This document shows, piece by piece, positions 1 to 7,374 of a stretch of DNA of 29,929 nucleotides. Each line of letters starts with the position of its first letter. Position 1 is the stretch's first letter. Both the position numbers and the translations under genes were made by a program. The DNA is from Calditrichia bacterium (GTDB lineage Bacteria; Calditrichota; Calditrichia; Calditrichales; Calditrichaceae), in NCBI GenBank assembly GCA_027039465.1, contig JALWEA010000402.1, forward strand, positions 1 through 29,929, in the 5' to 3' direction. The notes below the pieces were generated by a model. That model was given only the letters and a program-made list of their open reading frames with translations. It searched no databases and was not told the origin of the DNA.

Positions 1-325
1 TCAAAACAAAATCCGCTCCGGCGGCGTTAACAATCGCGGAACGGCTCATGATGTAATCGTAGGGAACGTCGCTGTAAGCAAAAACCACCTGATCCACATC
101 GTACTTTTTAATCAATTCGGGTAATTCGCTTTCGGAATAGATCATTATACCGTCCGGATACAATTTTCCGGCCAACTCCGCAGGATACTTGCGTCCGTCA
201 ATATCCGGAATTTGCGTAGCTGTGAATGCGACGACTTCAAATTCTTCATTGTCTCTGAAATACACGTTGAAATTATGAAAATCACGACCCGCTGCGCCCA
301 TGATGATGACACGTTTGCGTTGCAT
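1..325 (-). CDS. COG2403-type cyclic 2,3-diphosphoglycerate synthetase-like GTPase, 5' part only
   Basis: Partial gene: 108 N-terminal codons are present and the rest lies left of base 1. The start is the ATG at 325-323, preceded by a strong CAGGAGG Shine-Dalgarno. The translation begins MQRKRVIIMGAAGRDFHNFN, then has FTATQIPDIDGRKYPAELAG and LYPDGIMIYSE. These are hallmarks of the N-terminal Rossmann-like region of COG2403 proteins, annotated as cyclic 2,3-diphosphoglycerate synthetase-like GTPases. In some methanogens the named enzyme makes cyclic 2,3-DPG; the role of bacterial members is not settled, so I do not infer that product. The gene is downstream of the BMC vertex genes on the same strand but separated by about 340 bases and by its own likely promoter, so it is probably transcribed independently. 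Family assignment is confident; function is not. Confidence 0.85.
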   Translation of the reverse strand, partial: MQRKRVIIMGAAGRDFHNFNVYFRDNEEFEVVAFTATQIPDIDGRKYPAELAGKLYPDGIMIYSESELPELIKKYDVDQVVFAYSDVPYDYIMSRSAIVNAAGADFVL

Positions 326-366
326 AAAACCTCCTGTTTATTTAAAGAATGTTTGTTTGGCATAAG

Positions 367-388
367 ATAATGCATTTTTATGCATTAT
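367..388. promoter_or_regulatory. perfect inverted repeat, possible operator
   Basis: ATAATGCAT-TTTT-ATGCATTAT: two perfect 9-base arms around a 4-base loop. A weaker outer pair (AAGATA at 364-369, TATCTT nearby at 395-400) extends the symmetry. It sits between the putative -10 box (400-405) and the start codon (325) of the COG2403 gene, just downstream of the expected transcription start. That fits a repressor operator or a 5'-UTR hairpin. Function is inferred only from symmetry and position. Confidence 0.45.
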
Positions 389-399
389 TTTGCTATCTT

Positions 400-427
400 A
401 TTATATTTTAATTACTTACTTCAGCAA
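400..427 (-). promoter_or_regulatory. sigma70-like promoter of the COG2403 gene
   Basis: On the minus strand TTGCTG (427-422), a 16-base spacer, then a consensus TATAAT (405-400). The start codon is about 75 bases downstream. The -10 is perfect and the -35 is partial. Confidence 0.45.
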
Positions 428-663
428 TAAAATATAGGGGGTTCGGGCAATAAAAGCAATGGCGGGAAAATATTTTTTTAGACGGCATAACTTCTTTGAA
501 ATCAATATGTTATTCGCGGTAGTTTTATATATTCAACGCGTTTAATAATTATTCACAAAGATTGATAAGCGCTTGTAATTATTGGAATTAATCGATAAAA
601 TGTAAATAATAAGAAAAGATGTATTCATATTCAAAGGGCTTTGGGAGTTTTTATTGTACCGCT
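428..663. other. AT-rich gap without recognisable genes
   Basis: Between the promoter of the COG2403 gene and the stop of the last BMC vertex gene. I see only AT-rich sequence, no convincing ORF with ribosome binding site, and no strong terminator. Confidence 0.5.
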
Positions 664-945
664 TCAAATATCGCGGTAATCCACATGATCAACAATGGCC
701 ATGATAAGGGTACGAATGGGTGCTAATTCCAAATCAAAAACCTCTTTAGCCACGCCAGGAGCGCCGCCGCAAACCACTATGTCGCCGATGCCCGCGCCAA
801 CATAATCCACGGCAATCCACTCGTTGTCCGTACCTTTCTCGCGACCGTCGGGATAAACCGGTTTGACGACAAACAATCGCTTCCCGTGATAGGCCGGATG
901 TTTCTCCGTTGCTACAACTTTCTTTTTCACGCGGGCTAAAAACAT
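664..945 (-). CDS. BMC vertex protein, EutN/CcmL family (pfam03319), paralogue 4
   Basis: 93 residues, the usual size for pentameric BMC-P vertex proteins, which cap the corners of polyhedral protein shells. Visible family features are the N-terminal strand MFLARVKKKVVATEKHP, KRLFVVKPVYPDG, the conserved turn AVDYVGAGIGDIVV (residues about 46-59), and a hydrophobic C-terminal IRTLIMAIVDHVD. The usual Ser-Ser-Ala-Arg segment after the GD turn is replaced by GGAPGVAK, so this is a distinct subtype from its neighbours. It lies about 300 bases downstream of the other three vertex genes, separated by a repeat-bearing spacer, and has only a weak ribosome binding site. Co-transcription with the upstream trio is likely but not certain. 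Confidence 0.9.
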   Translation of the reverse strand: MFLARVKKKVVATEKHPAYHGKRLFVVKPVYPDGREKGTDNEWIAVDYVGAGIGDIVVCGGAPGVAKEVFDLELAPIRTLIMAIVDHVDYRDI

Positions 946-954
946 GGCTGCTCT

Positions 955-1198
955 GTTTTTTGTTAAATGGTTGAATGGTTAATTGGTTAAATTGTTATTT
1001 GTTAAGGGTTAAGAGTTATGAGTTAATTGTATTAACAAGTGTTCTTTCGATACGTTTATTACGCGACAAGCCGTTGATTTGGTTTGCATCCGGTTCCCGA
1101 GTAAGGCCGCCGAATTTGTAAAAGCGAATGCGCCGCTCCCTGCCCGAACAAAGATTTACGAATAACGAATACACGGATACACGAATATACGAATAACG
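955..1198. repeat. intergenic repeat block: TTAAGGGTTAAG-like low complexity plus ACGAATAACG units
   Basis: The spacer between vertex genes 3 and 4 holds low-complexity GGTTAA/GGTTAAG runs (about 960-1030) and, at 1158-1198, tandem variants of ACGAATA(A/T)ACG and ACGGATAC. The same two motif types recur together near 2205-2280, 8107-8200, 21910-22003 and 23881-23980. The open reading frame that crosses this spacer is repeat-derived and I do not regard it as a gene. Confidence 0.65.
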
Positions 1199-1243
1199 TT
1201 TAACCCTATCACCATTCAACGTTTGCCTCTTATTCCTTAGCAA

Positions 1244-1507
1244 TTACGCAATATCATCCACCAACTCCACCACACTGGCATTGACCGGTGCAAAACCGGT
1301 ATCAAAAGCCTGCGCGGCATCGGTATTGGTAACGAACACAATGCGGTCTCCGGGCGCGGCAATATTTTTCGGATCGGCAACCACCAACGGTTGACCGCTG
1401 TCTTGTCCGTTTTCAAGAATCGGCTGAACCACGTACAAACGGCACCCGTGAATTTGCGGCACCTTTTTAGTCGCCCAAACCACGCCGATCACTTTGCCCA
1501 ATTTCAT
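1244..1507 (-). CDS. BMC vertex protein, EutN/CcmL family (pfam03319), paralogue 3
   Basis: 87 residues. It starts MKLGKVIGVVWATKKVPQIH and continues CRLYVVQPILENG, matching the first strands of EutN/CcmL vertex proteins. The central turn is divergent: VADPKNIAAPGDRIVF keeps the GD but not the usual VxAG, and TNTDAAQAF replaces the common GSSAR segment. The C-terminus NASVVELVDD matches the family's final strand. Its ATG overlaps the TGA of the preceding vertex gene by four bases (ATGA at 1507-1504), indicating translational coupling. It is the most divergent of the four and could have a specialised corner position or a hetero-pentameric role; that is speculation. Confidence 0.88.
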   Translation of the reverse strand: MKLGKVIGVVWATKKVPQIHGCRLYVVQPILENGQDSGQPLVVADPKNIAAPGDRIVFVTNTDAAQAFDTGFAPVNASVVELVDDIA

Positions 1508-1809
1508 ACTTCGGAAGTTCCTTTTTTTGCGCTTTTCGCGGGATCGGTAATTTGTACTTCGTCAATAATGGCCATGATTACCGCATCAATGGGCGCATTC
1601 TTGGTTAATTCCGTCATACGTGCCGATGATCCGTAGGAAATGAGCACAAAGTTGCCTTCACCGGCCTGAACCGCATCAACCGCTACGTGGTAAGAATTTA
1701 ACGGTTTGCCCGTATGATCCACTTCTTTGCAAAGTAAAAGTTTTTTGCCTTCCAGATTCGGATCTTTGGAAGTGGAAACGACGGTACCGATCACTTTTGC
1801 AAAAATCAT
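1504..1809 (-). CDS. BMC vertex protein, EutN/CcmL family (pfam03319), paralogue 2
   Basis: 101 residues. Starts MIFAKVIGTVVSTSKDPNLE, then KKLLLCKEVDHTG, AVDAVQAGEGNFVLISYGSSARMTEL and VIMAIIDEVQI: the standard EutN/CcmL order of strands, with the GSSAR segment intact. The usual GD of the turn is GN here. A 13-residue polar, Lys/Ser-rich tail (DPAKSAKKGTSEV) follows the fold and could be a flexible extension. It lies 29 bases after the first vertex gene and overlaps the next by four bases, so the trio 2138-1244 is one operon. Confidence 0.92.
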   Translation of the reverse strand: MIFAKVIGTVVSTSKDPNLEGKKLLLCKEVDHTGKPLNSYHVAVDAVQAGEGNFVLISYGSSARMTELTKNAPIDAVIMAIIDEVQITDPAKSAKKGTSEV

Positions 1810-1838
1810 AAGAACCTTCCACCGGGAAAATATATTGT

Positions 1839-2138
1839 TTAACGATTATCGCTTTTTTGGTAAAGAATTTTGGAACCGCTGCTCACGGTATCCACAATAC
1901 CGACAACGGCGTTATCGGTGCAAACACCCTGGGTCATGGCTGTCATGCGTGCGGAAGACGAAGAACACAAAAGAACCACATCACCCACACCCGCTTGAAC
2001 CGTATCCACACAAGCGGCCGTTTTACCGGTTTCTTGCAAATGTTCGTCCAGGTAGCGGGCGACTAAAATTTTAAGCCCCTGCACTTTTCCTTCTTTACGT
2101 GTGGAAACAACCTGTCCGATAATTTTTCCGAGTTGCAT
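1839..2138 (-). CDS. BMC vertex protein, EutN/CcmL family (pfam03319), paralogue 1 (first gene of the operon)
   Basis: 99 residues. Starts MQLGKIIGQVVSTRKEGKVQ, then LKILVARYLDEH, CVDTVQAGVGDVVLLCSSSSARMTAM and NAVVGIVDTV; this is the most canonical EutN/CcmL member of the four, with both the AGxGD turn and the SSSAR segment. A polar tail of about 13 residues (SGSKILYQKSDNR) follows. The start at 2138 is preceded by AGGT at about 10 bases. As the first gene of a leftward operon, its promoter should be in the 2139-2300 region, but I cannot pick a convincing one. No BMC hexamer (BMC-H/T) gene is present within the window. Confidence 0.92.
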   Translation of the reverse strand: MQLGKIIGQVVSTRKEGKVQGLKILVARYLDEHLQETGKTAACVDTVQAGVGDVVLLCSSSSARMTAMTQGVCTDNAVVGIVDTVSSGSKILYQKSDNR

Positions 2139-2649
2139 CTTTCATTACCTTTTATTACTTGGGATTAAAATACACACAATTTTAATAATTCGCAATGAGG
2201 AAAGCGTAGAGGGCTAAGAGTTAAGGGTGGAAGGGTTAAGCGAAAGCCGTTATTCGTATATCCGTGTATTCGTTAATCGTGAATCATTGTTTTCAGAAGC
2301 CAGTGGCCCATTACCCCTCAATAAATTCCTATTCTTGGGACACCCGGGAACCGGACTCGAACAAAAGCGATCGGTTCTCTGATAGTCCTGATACCTGTAC
2401 CGGTATTTGGTTCAGAAAATTCTTACAAATAAAATAGTAGATTCTTAGTCTCTAAATCCGAGAGTCTATCTCTAACATTTTTAGTTGTTGTTTTTATTTC
2501 TTAACCCATCCCCTAACCCCTTCCCTGATACCTCAGGGAAGGGGAATTAAGGTGAAAAATGTTTTTTCAAATTTCAAATATTTTTGGTTAGGAATTACTT
2601 TGACTAATTTTAACTCAATTGACTGGAAACAGCTTGAAGCCGTTTAGCT
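2139..2649. other. intergenic region with degenerate repeats, no gene
   Basis: Gap upstream of the BMC vertex operon. It holds a low-complexity TTAAGGGT stretch and an ACGAATAACG-type unit in inverse orientation (2248-2280), a GGGAACCGG-type fragment (2345-2356), and a small inverted repeat in the CCCTTCCCTGATACCTCAGG segment near 2519-2545. I see no coding potential supported by a ribosome binding site. Confidence 0.5.
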
Positions 2650-2810
2650 GTTAGCCCCAGCGTTTACGCTGGGGATAAAAATACGCTACAATTTTTTTAC
2701 GCCCTTTAGGGCGTTATTTATGATCATATTTAAATCTTTTAAAGAATGTAAACATCCTGTGATTCCCTAATATTTTTTCTTAAAACCCAAGCCTAAAGAC
2801 CGGGGCTAAC
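2650..2810. repeat. 161-base element with inverted ends and two perfect hairpins
   Basis: The left end is GTTAGCCCC (2650-2658) and the right end is GGGGCTAAC (2802-2810), exact inverse complements. Inside are CCCCAGCG-TTTA-CGCTGGGG (2655-2674) and ACGCCC-TTTA-GGGCGT (2699-2714). The rest is AT-rich and non-coding. The shape is that of a small non-autonomous (MITE/REP-like) element; no second copy is seen in this window, so its repeat status is inferred. Confidence 0.55.
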
Positions 2811-2875
2811 AACGGACGGTAAAAAGTTGCCGCATCCGTCCCTGGGGAACCGAAAGCGATCGGTTGCAAAAAAAA

Positions 2876-5815
2876 TCAATACCGGAAGCCCAAACTGAAC
2901 GAGTAACTGAACAAGAAGCGAAAGGCAAAATGCTTTTCTCCGGGTGCCGGATTGGTAAGGTACAAGGGAAAAATCAATCGGGTTTTAAACAACGAAAGTT
3001 TTGCGCCGAACTCGGCAAATGGCTTTTGGGTAATCATATCCAGATTACTCGTTCCCAACAATGCCACGCTTCCGTACAACGTAGGTAAGAAGCGCCAAAC
3101 ATCCAAATCCAGATGCAAAGCGGCTCCGCTTTTACCGTTAAAAAACCGCCCGTCCGCTTGATTGTAACTGTACATATTCATGCCGCGACCAAAAACAAAA
3201 CGGCGATTGGGCGCCAGTCTTCCCCGTCGGGCAAAAGCAAAGGATAAGTGTCTCGCATCCACATCACCGGCGGCAAAAATCGATTCCTGTAAAGGAATAT
3301 TGTTGCCCATTACCGATCCGGCATACGCCTGGAGTGAAATGCGCGTTTGTCGGCTAAAACGATGCGATAATCCCGCCTGCGACTCAATCTTCCAAAAATC
3401 AACTTCAGAGCCCGAAATGCCTATCCCTTTATGAATACTAAAGGAAACATTCATTTGGCTCAGCATGGTTCGTTTTTCCCATTGCGCCGTGGCTGTCAGG
3501 GCGGTGTATTTCGCTTTTTGGAACATGGATGATTCATAATAAGCGGGATCGTACAAATCCAAGGCATCCGCGCGGACGGTCAACGATTTCGAAATACAAT
3601 CATTATCGGGATGCAGAAAATGGTTGGACACGCTCAACGAGATGCGTTTCATGCCGTCCGTATTCATTACCTCGGCTTTGGCATCGGCATAATTGGCAAA
3701 AGACGGATGAAATCGATTACTTAAAAAAAGTGAATACCCCACTTTTTTGCTCTGCGTGGCAAAGTAAGCGTGTCCGCCCCAAAACCATTGTTGGAAAACG
3801 GGATTGCCTCCCCAGAAAACGGTTCCCACCCGATGCCGATCCACGAACGGTTCGTACCAATAATAAGGCAAAATATTGATTTCATAATGTTCGAAATCGG
3901 GAATTTGCGGGATGAGCAGGTGAACCTTAAAAGGTGGCAAAGTGGATCGGTTGTTCAGATAACTGGTCTCAAAGATTTTGTGTTTGGGATTGACTTCCGC
4001 AAATTTTACTTTTCCCTTATGTTCAAAGATGACCGGTTTATTAGGATCGGCATTCCAGCGTTTTAACAGAGTATCTCCCGTTGCGGTAACCAAAGCGACA
4101 TTTGCTGGCATGTCTTTCATGGTACCTTTATTCCGCACGAAAACAGCGGTTTCCATTTTGCCGTTATGGGATTCGGAATGTGTACGATCGATTACAAAAT
4201 CGCAATACTTGGTCGACCTGTACCAGTCTTTGAAAAACCATGACAAATCTTTTTGCGCCACATCAGACATGACGGCAAAGAAATCTTCAACGGTGGGATG
4301 CTTGCCGTTCCAGCGCCTGTAATATTCATGCATGCCCTGCCAAAAAACTTTGGGTGTTAAATAGTTCTCCAGCGCCAGCAGCATCAGGGCGCCTTTGTGG
4401 TAATTGATTGCACCGTAATTACTCGGCGAATAGGCCTCGGCGCGTAAATCCAAAGGTTGATCGTCCCGCATGCTCAACTTGCTGCCGTAGCTCATGTTCA
4501 TGACCTGCCATTCGCCGATATCATTGAGAATGTGGTGCCCGGCAAACCATTGGCTGAAGTCCGTCAGATTGTACTTGCCGTAATAGTACTCCATATATTT
4601 CATTTCCAAAAAACTGTTCATACCTTCGTCCAAAAAGGTCGAGCGTCGCTCATCCGAGCCCAACATGCCCATAAACCAGTTGTGACCGATTTCGTGCATG
4701 ACGACCATTTCAAGCAGATGGGTTCCCGGCGTTGCCGGAGAAGAAATAATGGTAATCATCGGATATTCCATGCCGCCGCCCGCTTTTAATGCGCCCTGCA
4801 CAACCGAGGCCTTGGGATACTGGAAAGGGCCGACATGTTTGCTGTAAAAAGCCACGGTTCGCTTTGCATATTCCGGAACCCGTCGCCAGGCGTAGGCCAT
4901 CCGCGGTTGTACCAGCACATTGGTCAGCACGCCGTGATTGTGCACCTTGCGCAAGACCATGTAATCATAACCGGCAAACCAGGCAAAATTGTGCACATTT
5001 TCCGCGTGGAAATGCACGGTTTTCATCTTTTTTAAGTTGAGATTTTTTTGTTTGGAAGCCATCCAGCGCCGGATGAAGGCTTTGCGCTCGTGCCTGTTTA
5101 AGGTTAGAAAATAGGCCGTTGTGTCGGCTATCCGCTTCATGAAAGCTTTTTCCCGCGGCGAATTAATGAGCATGCCGGTTGCGTCAATCACAAACGATTC
5201 CGGCAAGGTGATCGAAACGTCAAATGTGCCGTACTCGCCGTAAAATTCACCCTGATTCAAATAGGAATCCGGATGCCAGCCGAATCGATCGTAAACCACG
5301 ACTTTTGGGTACCATTGGGTGGCGGCAAAATGGTATTTACCCCAATGTCCCATGCGCGAAAAGACAATGGGAAATTTGCCCTGGAATTTCAAATTAAGCG
5401 TAACGGAATCGCCCGGAGCCAAAGGTTCGGGCAAAAGAATTTTAACTTCGTCAATGGCTTCACCGTTGTAAGTAAAGGTTAAAGGTTGATTGTGCGCTTC
5501 CACCGATTGCAAATCCAAATAACCGCGATCTTTTTTCTTAGAAAAATAGAAATAGGAATTACAGAACCGTTTTTCCTGTCGGGCAAAGGGTGTGTTGTTA
5601 TTGCGGTAAGCGTTGGGGTACAAATGAAACCAAATAAACGTAAGGGTATCCGGCGAATGATTAACATAAACCACCTGCTCATGACCGGAATAGGTATTGT
5701 TCTCCGCGTGCAGCGTTACATCGATTTTGTAATGAACTTCCTGTTGAAAATAGGGTTTGGCCCATAAAGCGTTTACGATGATCAAAGCAAACAAGACCGT
5801 AAAAAACGATTTCAT
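2876..5815 (-). CDS. secreted M1-family zinc metallopeptidase with C-terminal outer-membrane beta-barrel-like region
   Basis: 979 residues from the ATG at 5815, chosen because GGAGG lies 6 bases upstream and because it starts a signal peptide (MKSFFTVLFALIIVNALWA, then KPYF). The reading frame extends 34 codons further upstream without a ribosome binding site. The catalytic core is visible: GGMEY exopeptidase motif at 347-351, HEIGH at 374-378, second zinc-ligand Glu at 397 in FLDEGMNSF, and a later INYHKG tyrosine motif. This is the gluzincin aminopeptidase (M1) arrangement, with peptidase activity expected outside the cytoplasm. From about residue 645 to the end the sequence turns into alternating aromatic/polar strands (VGTVFWGGN, RISLSVSNHFLH, ARRGRLAPNRRF) and ends FLFSYSFSLGFRY, an aromatic C-terminus like that of outer-membrane barrels. 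Its neighbours give no functional context. Confidence 0.88.
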   Translation of the reverse strand: MKSFFTVLFALIIVNALWAKPYFQQEVHYKIDVTLHAENNTYSGHEQVVYVNHSPDTLTFIWFHLYPNAYRNNNTPFARQEKRFCNSYFYFSKKKDRGYLDLQSVEAHNQPLTFTYNGEAIDEVKILLPEPLAPGDSVTLNLKFQGKFPIVFSRMGHWGKYHFAATQWYPKVVVYDRFGWHPDSYLNQGEFYGEYGTFDVSITLPESFVIDATGMLINSPREKAFMKRIADTTAYFLTLNRHERKAFIRRWMASKQKNLNLKKMKTVHFHAENVHNFAWFAGYDYMVLRKVHNHGVLTNVLVQPRMAYAWRRVPEYAKRTVAFYSKHVGPFQYPKASVVQGALKAGGGMEYPMITIISSPATPGTHLLEMVVMHEIGHNWFMGMLGSDERRSTFLDEGMNSFLEMKYMEYYYGKYNLTDFSQWFAGHHILNDIGEWQVMNMSYGSKLSMRDDQPLDLRAEAYSPSNYGAINYHKGALMLLALENYLTPKVFWQGMHEYYRRWNGKHPTVEDFFAVMSDVAQKDLSWFFKDWYRSTKYCDFVIDRTHSESHNGKMETAVFVRNKGTMKDMPANVALVTATGDTLLKRWNADPNKPVIFEHKGKVKFAEVNPKHKIFETSYLNNRSTLPPFKVHLLIPQIPDFEHYEINILPYYWYEPFVDRHRVGTVFWGGNPVFQQWFWGGHAYFATQSKKVGYSLFLSNRFHPSFANYADAKAEVMNTDGMKRISLSVSNHFLHPDNDCISKSLTVRADALDLYDPAYYESSMFQKAKYTALTATAQWEKRTMLSQMNVSFSIHKGIGISGSEVDFWKIESQAGLSHRFSRQTRISLQAYAGSVMGNNIPLQESIFAAGDVDARHLSFAFARRGRLAPNRRFVFGRGMNMYSYNQADGRFFNGKSGAALHLDLDVWRFLPTLYGSVALLGTSNLDMITQKPFAEFGAKLSLFKTRLIFPLYLTNPAPGEKHFAFRFLFSYSFSLGFRY

Positions 5816-6096
5816 ATTTCCTCCGTTGGTAAACTGAATTCTTCCAAATATACGAAATATTTGCGGAAAGTTGCAGACAAGAAAAGAAGGGAAATTATGA
5901 CAAAAGACAAATGACAAAAGAAAAAGGAAAAAGGAAAAAAGATGAGAAGGATTGTAAAAGGAAGGCCTATTTATTAAGGTTTTTAATGGAATTCAAGAAA
6001 CCGGTAAAAAAACGGTTAAATTAGTAAATTTGGTGTTTCTCAAGAAAATAATTTTAATTACCAAAAAGAACAAGACGTAATGCATTTCCCTGAAAC

Positions 6097-7185
6097 TTAT
6101 TCTTCACAAATTTCCGAAATCTTCCCGATCAACATTTCCATGGCTTTTACTTCGTCAAAATTGATTAAGTAGCGACGCAATTTCTGACTTTTGCGCAAGG
6201 TCTCTTCATCCAAAATCAAATGTTCTTTGCGCGTGCCCGATTCTTTTAAATTAATCGCCGGAAAGACGCGATGGTCGGCGCATTTGCGCGAGAGTACCAA
6301 TTCCATGTTGCCGGTACCCTTGAATTCCTGAAAAATAATATCGTCCATTCGGCTGCCGGTATTGACCAATATAGTGGCAAGCACGGTTAACGAACCGCCT
6401 TCTTCCAATTTTCTTCCGGCGCCGAAAAATTGTCTGGGAATCTCCAAAGCCCGTACGTCCAGTCCGCCGCTCATGGTGCGCCCGTACGTATTGGATTCCT
6501 TATTAAAAGCGCGACTCATGCGGGTTAGCGAATCGATGAGTACCAATACATCTTTGCCCATTTCCGCTTTGCGGATGGCGTGGTTCATGGTTAAACGGGC
6601 AATACGCAGATGATTCTCCACGCTTTGATCCGAAGAGGAAAAGAAAACCCGAACACCGGTCGTACGTTGAAAGTCGGTTACTTCTTCCGGTCGCTCGTCA
6701 ACCAAAAGCACCATCACTTCCACTTCGGGATGATTTTTTTGCACGGCCATGGCGATGTGTTTGAGAATGGTGGTTTTACCGGCTTTGGGCGGCGAAATAA
6801 TCAGCCCGCGCGTTCCTTTGGCAATGGGCACAAACAGATCAATAATACAGCCGGTGGCATCGCGTTGACTTTCGCGCGTTTTAAGCTGCTCGAACGGATC
6901 GATGGAAGTCAGGGACTTGATGTCCGGAATTTTGGCGAATTCTTCCGGCGGCAAACCGTTTACGGTAAGGATTTTTTGAATGGGATTGTTGCGCACGCGA
7001 CCTTTGGCCTTTTGCGTAACCGCTTCGATTTCCACTCCTTCGCGTAGTCGGTAATTTCGAATGAGATTGGGGGGCACAAAGGCGTCCTGCGCAGAAGGTA
7101 AAAAGTTGTTGGCCGGATTGCGCGTAAAACCGTGTTTTTGTGGCGTAATTTCCAAAATACCGCGAACCGTGGTCGCTTCTTCCAT
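6097..7185 (-). CDS. rho: transcription termination factor Rho, short form
   Basis: 362 residues. The RNA-binding OB (cold-shock-like) domain comes first (GILEITPQKHGFTRNPANN, VPPNLIRNYRLREG), followed by the hexameric RecA-like ATPase: Walker A PPKAGKTT at 132-139, DERPEEVTDF at 163-172, Walker B DVLVLIDSLTR at 212-222, and EFKGTGNMELVLSRK at 287-301 with RVFPAINLKESGTRKE after it. It acts as the ATP-driven RNA translocase that ends transcription. It is about 55 residues shorter than E. coli Rho (419): the N-terminal helix bundle is missing. An in-frame stop about 50 bases upstream of the ATG, with no alternative start after it, argues this is not a mis-called start. It diverges from the glycosylase gene at 7375. 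Confidence 0.96.
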   Translation of the reverse strand: MEEATTVRGILEITPQKHGFTRNPANNFLPSAQDAFVPPNLIRNYRLREGVEIEAVTQKAKGRVRNNPIQKILTVNGLPPEEFAKIPDIKSLTSIDPFEQLKTRESQRDATGCIIDLFVPIAKGTRGLIISPPKAGKTTILKHIAMAVQKNHPEVEVMVLLVDERPEEVTDFQRTTGVRVFFSSSDQSVENHLRIARLTMNHAIRKAEMGKDVLVLIDSLTRMSRAFNKESNTYGRTMSGGLDVRALEIPRQFFGAGRKLEEGGSLTVLATILVNTGSRMDDIIFQEFKGTGNMELVLSRKCADHRVFPAINLKESGTRKEHLILDEETLRKSQKLRRYLINFDEVKAMEMLIGKISEICEE

Positions 7186-7288
7186 GTTGGTAATTCCTGA
7201 ATTTTTTTGATGAAATGTTCGGTTTGTTTGTTAATGAACAAATTTAAATAAGTTTTGCGATTAAAAAAAGACGTCGCATAAAATTTTT

Positions 7289-7318
7289 TGAATCGCAAAT
7301 GAAAGGTCGGGTAGAATC
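7289..7318 (+). promoter_or_regulatory. sigma70-like promoter for the glycosylase gene
   Basis: TTGAAT (7289-7294), an 18-base spacer, TAGAAT (7313-7318), with a leader of about 50 bases to the ATG at 7375. The same hexamer pair with a 17-base spacer is found before crcB (22011-22039), which lends mutual support. Confidence 0.4.
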
Positions 7319-7374
7319 GAATCAAACTTAACCTTAAATTGCGTCCGATCCGTTTGTCAATTTAAGGAAAAACA

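Noticed and set aside
1016..1243. 75-codon minus-strand open frame between vertex genes
   Set aside because: Lies in interspersed repeat sequence (ACGAATAACG units), with no ribosome binding site or family resemblance.
5816..6096. Extension of the M1 peptidase to an ATG at 5917
   Set aside because: The upstream start has no ribosome binding site and would place a hydrophobic non-signal stretch before an ideal signal peptide that begins right after GGAGG.
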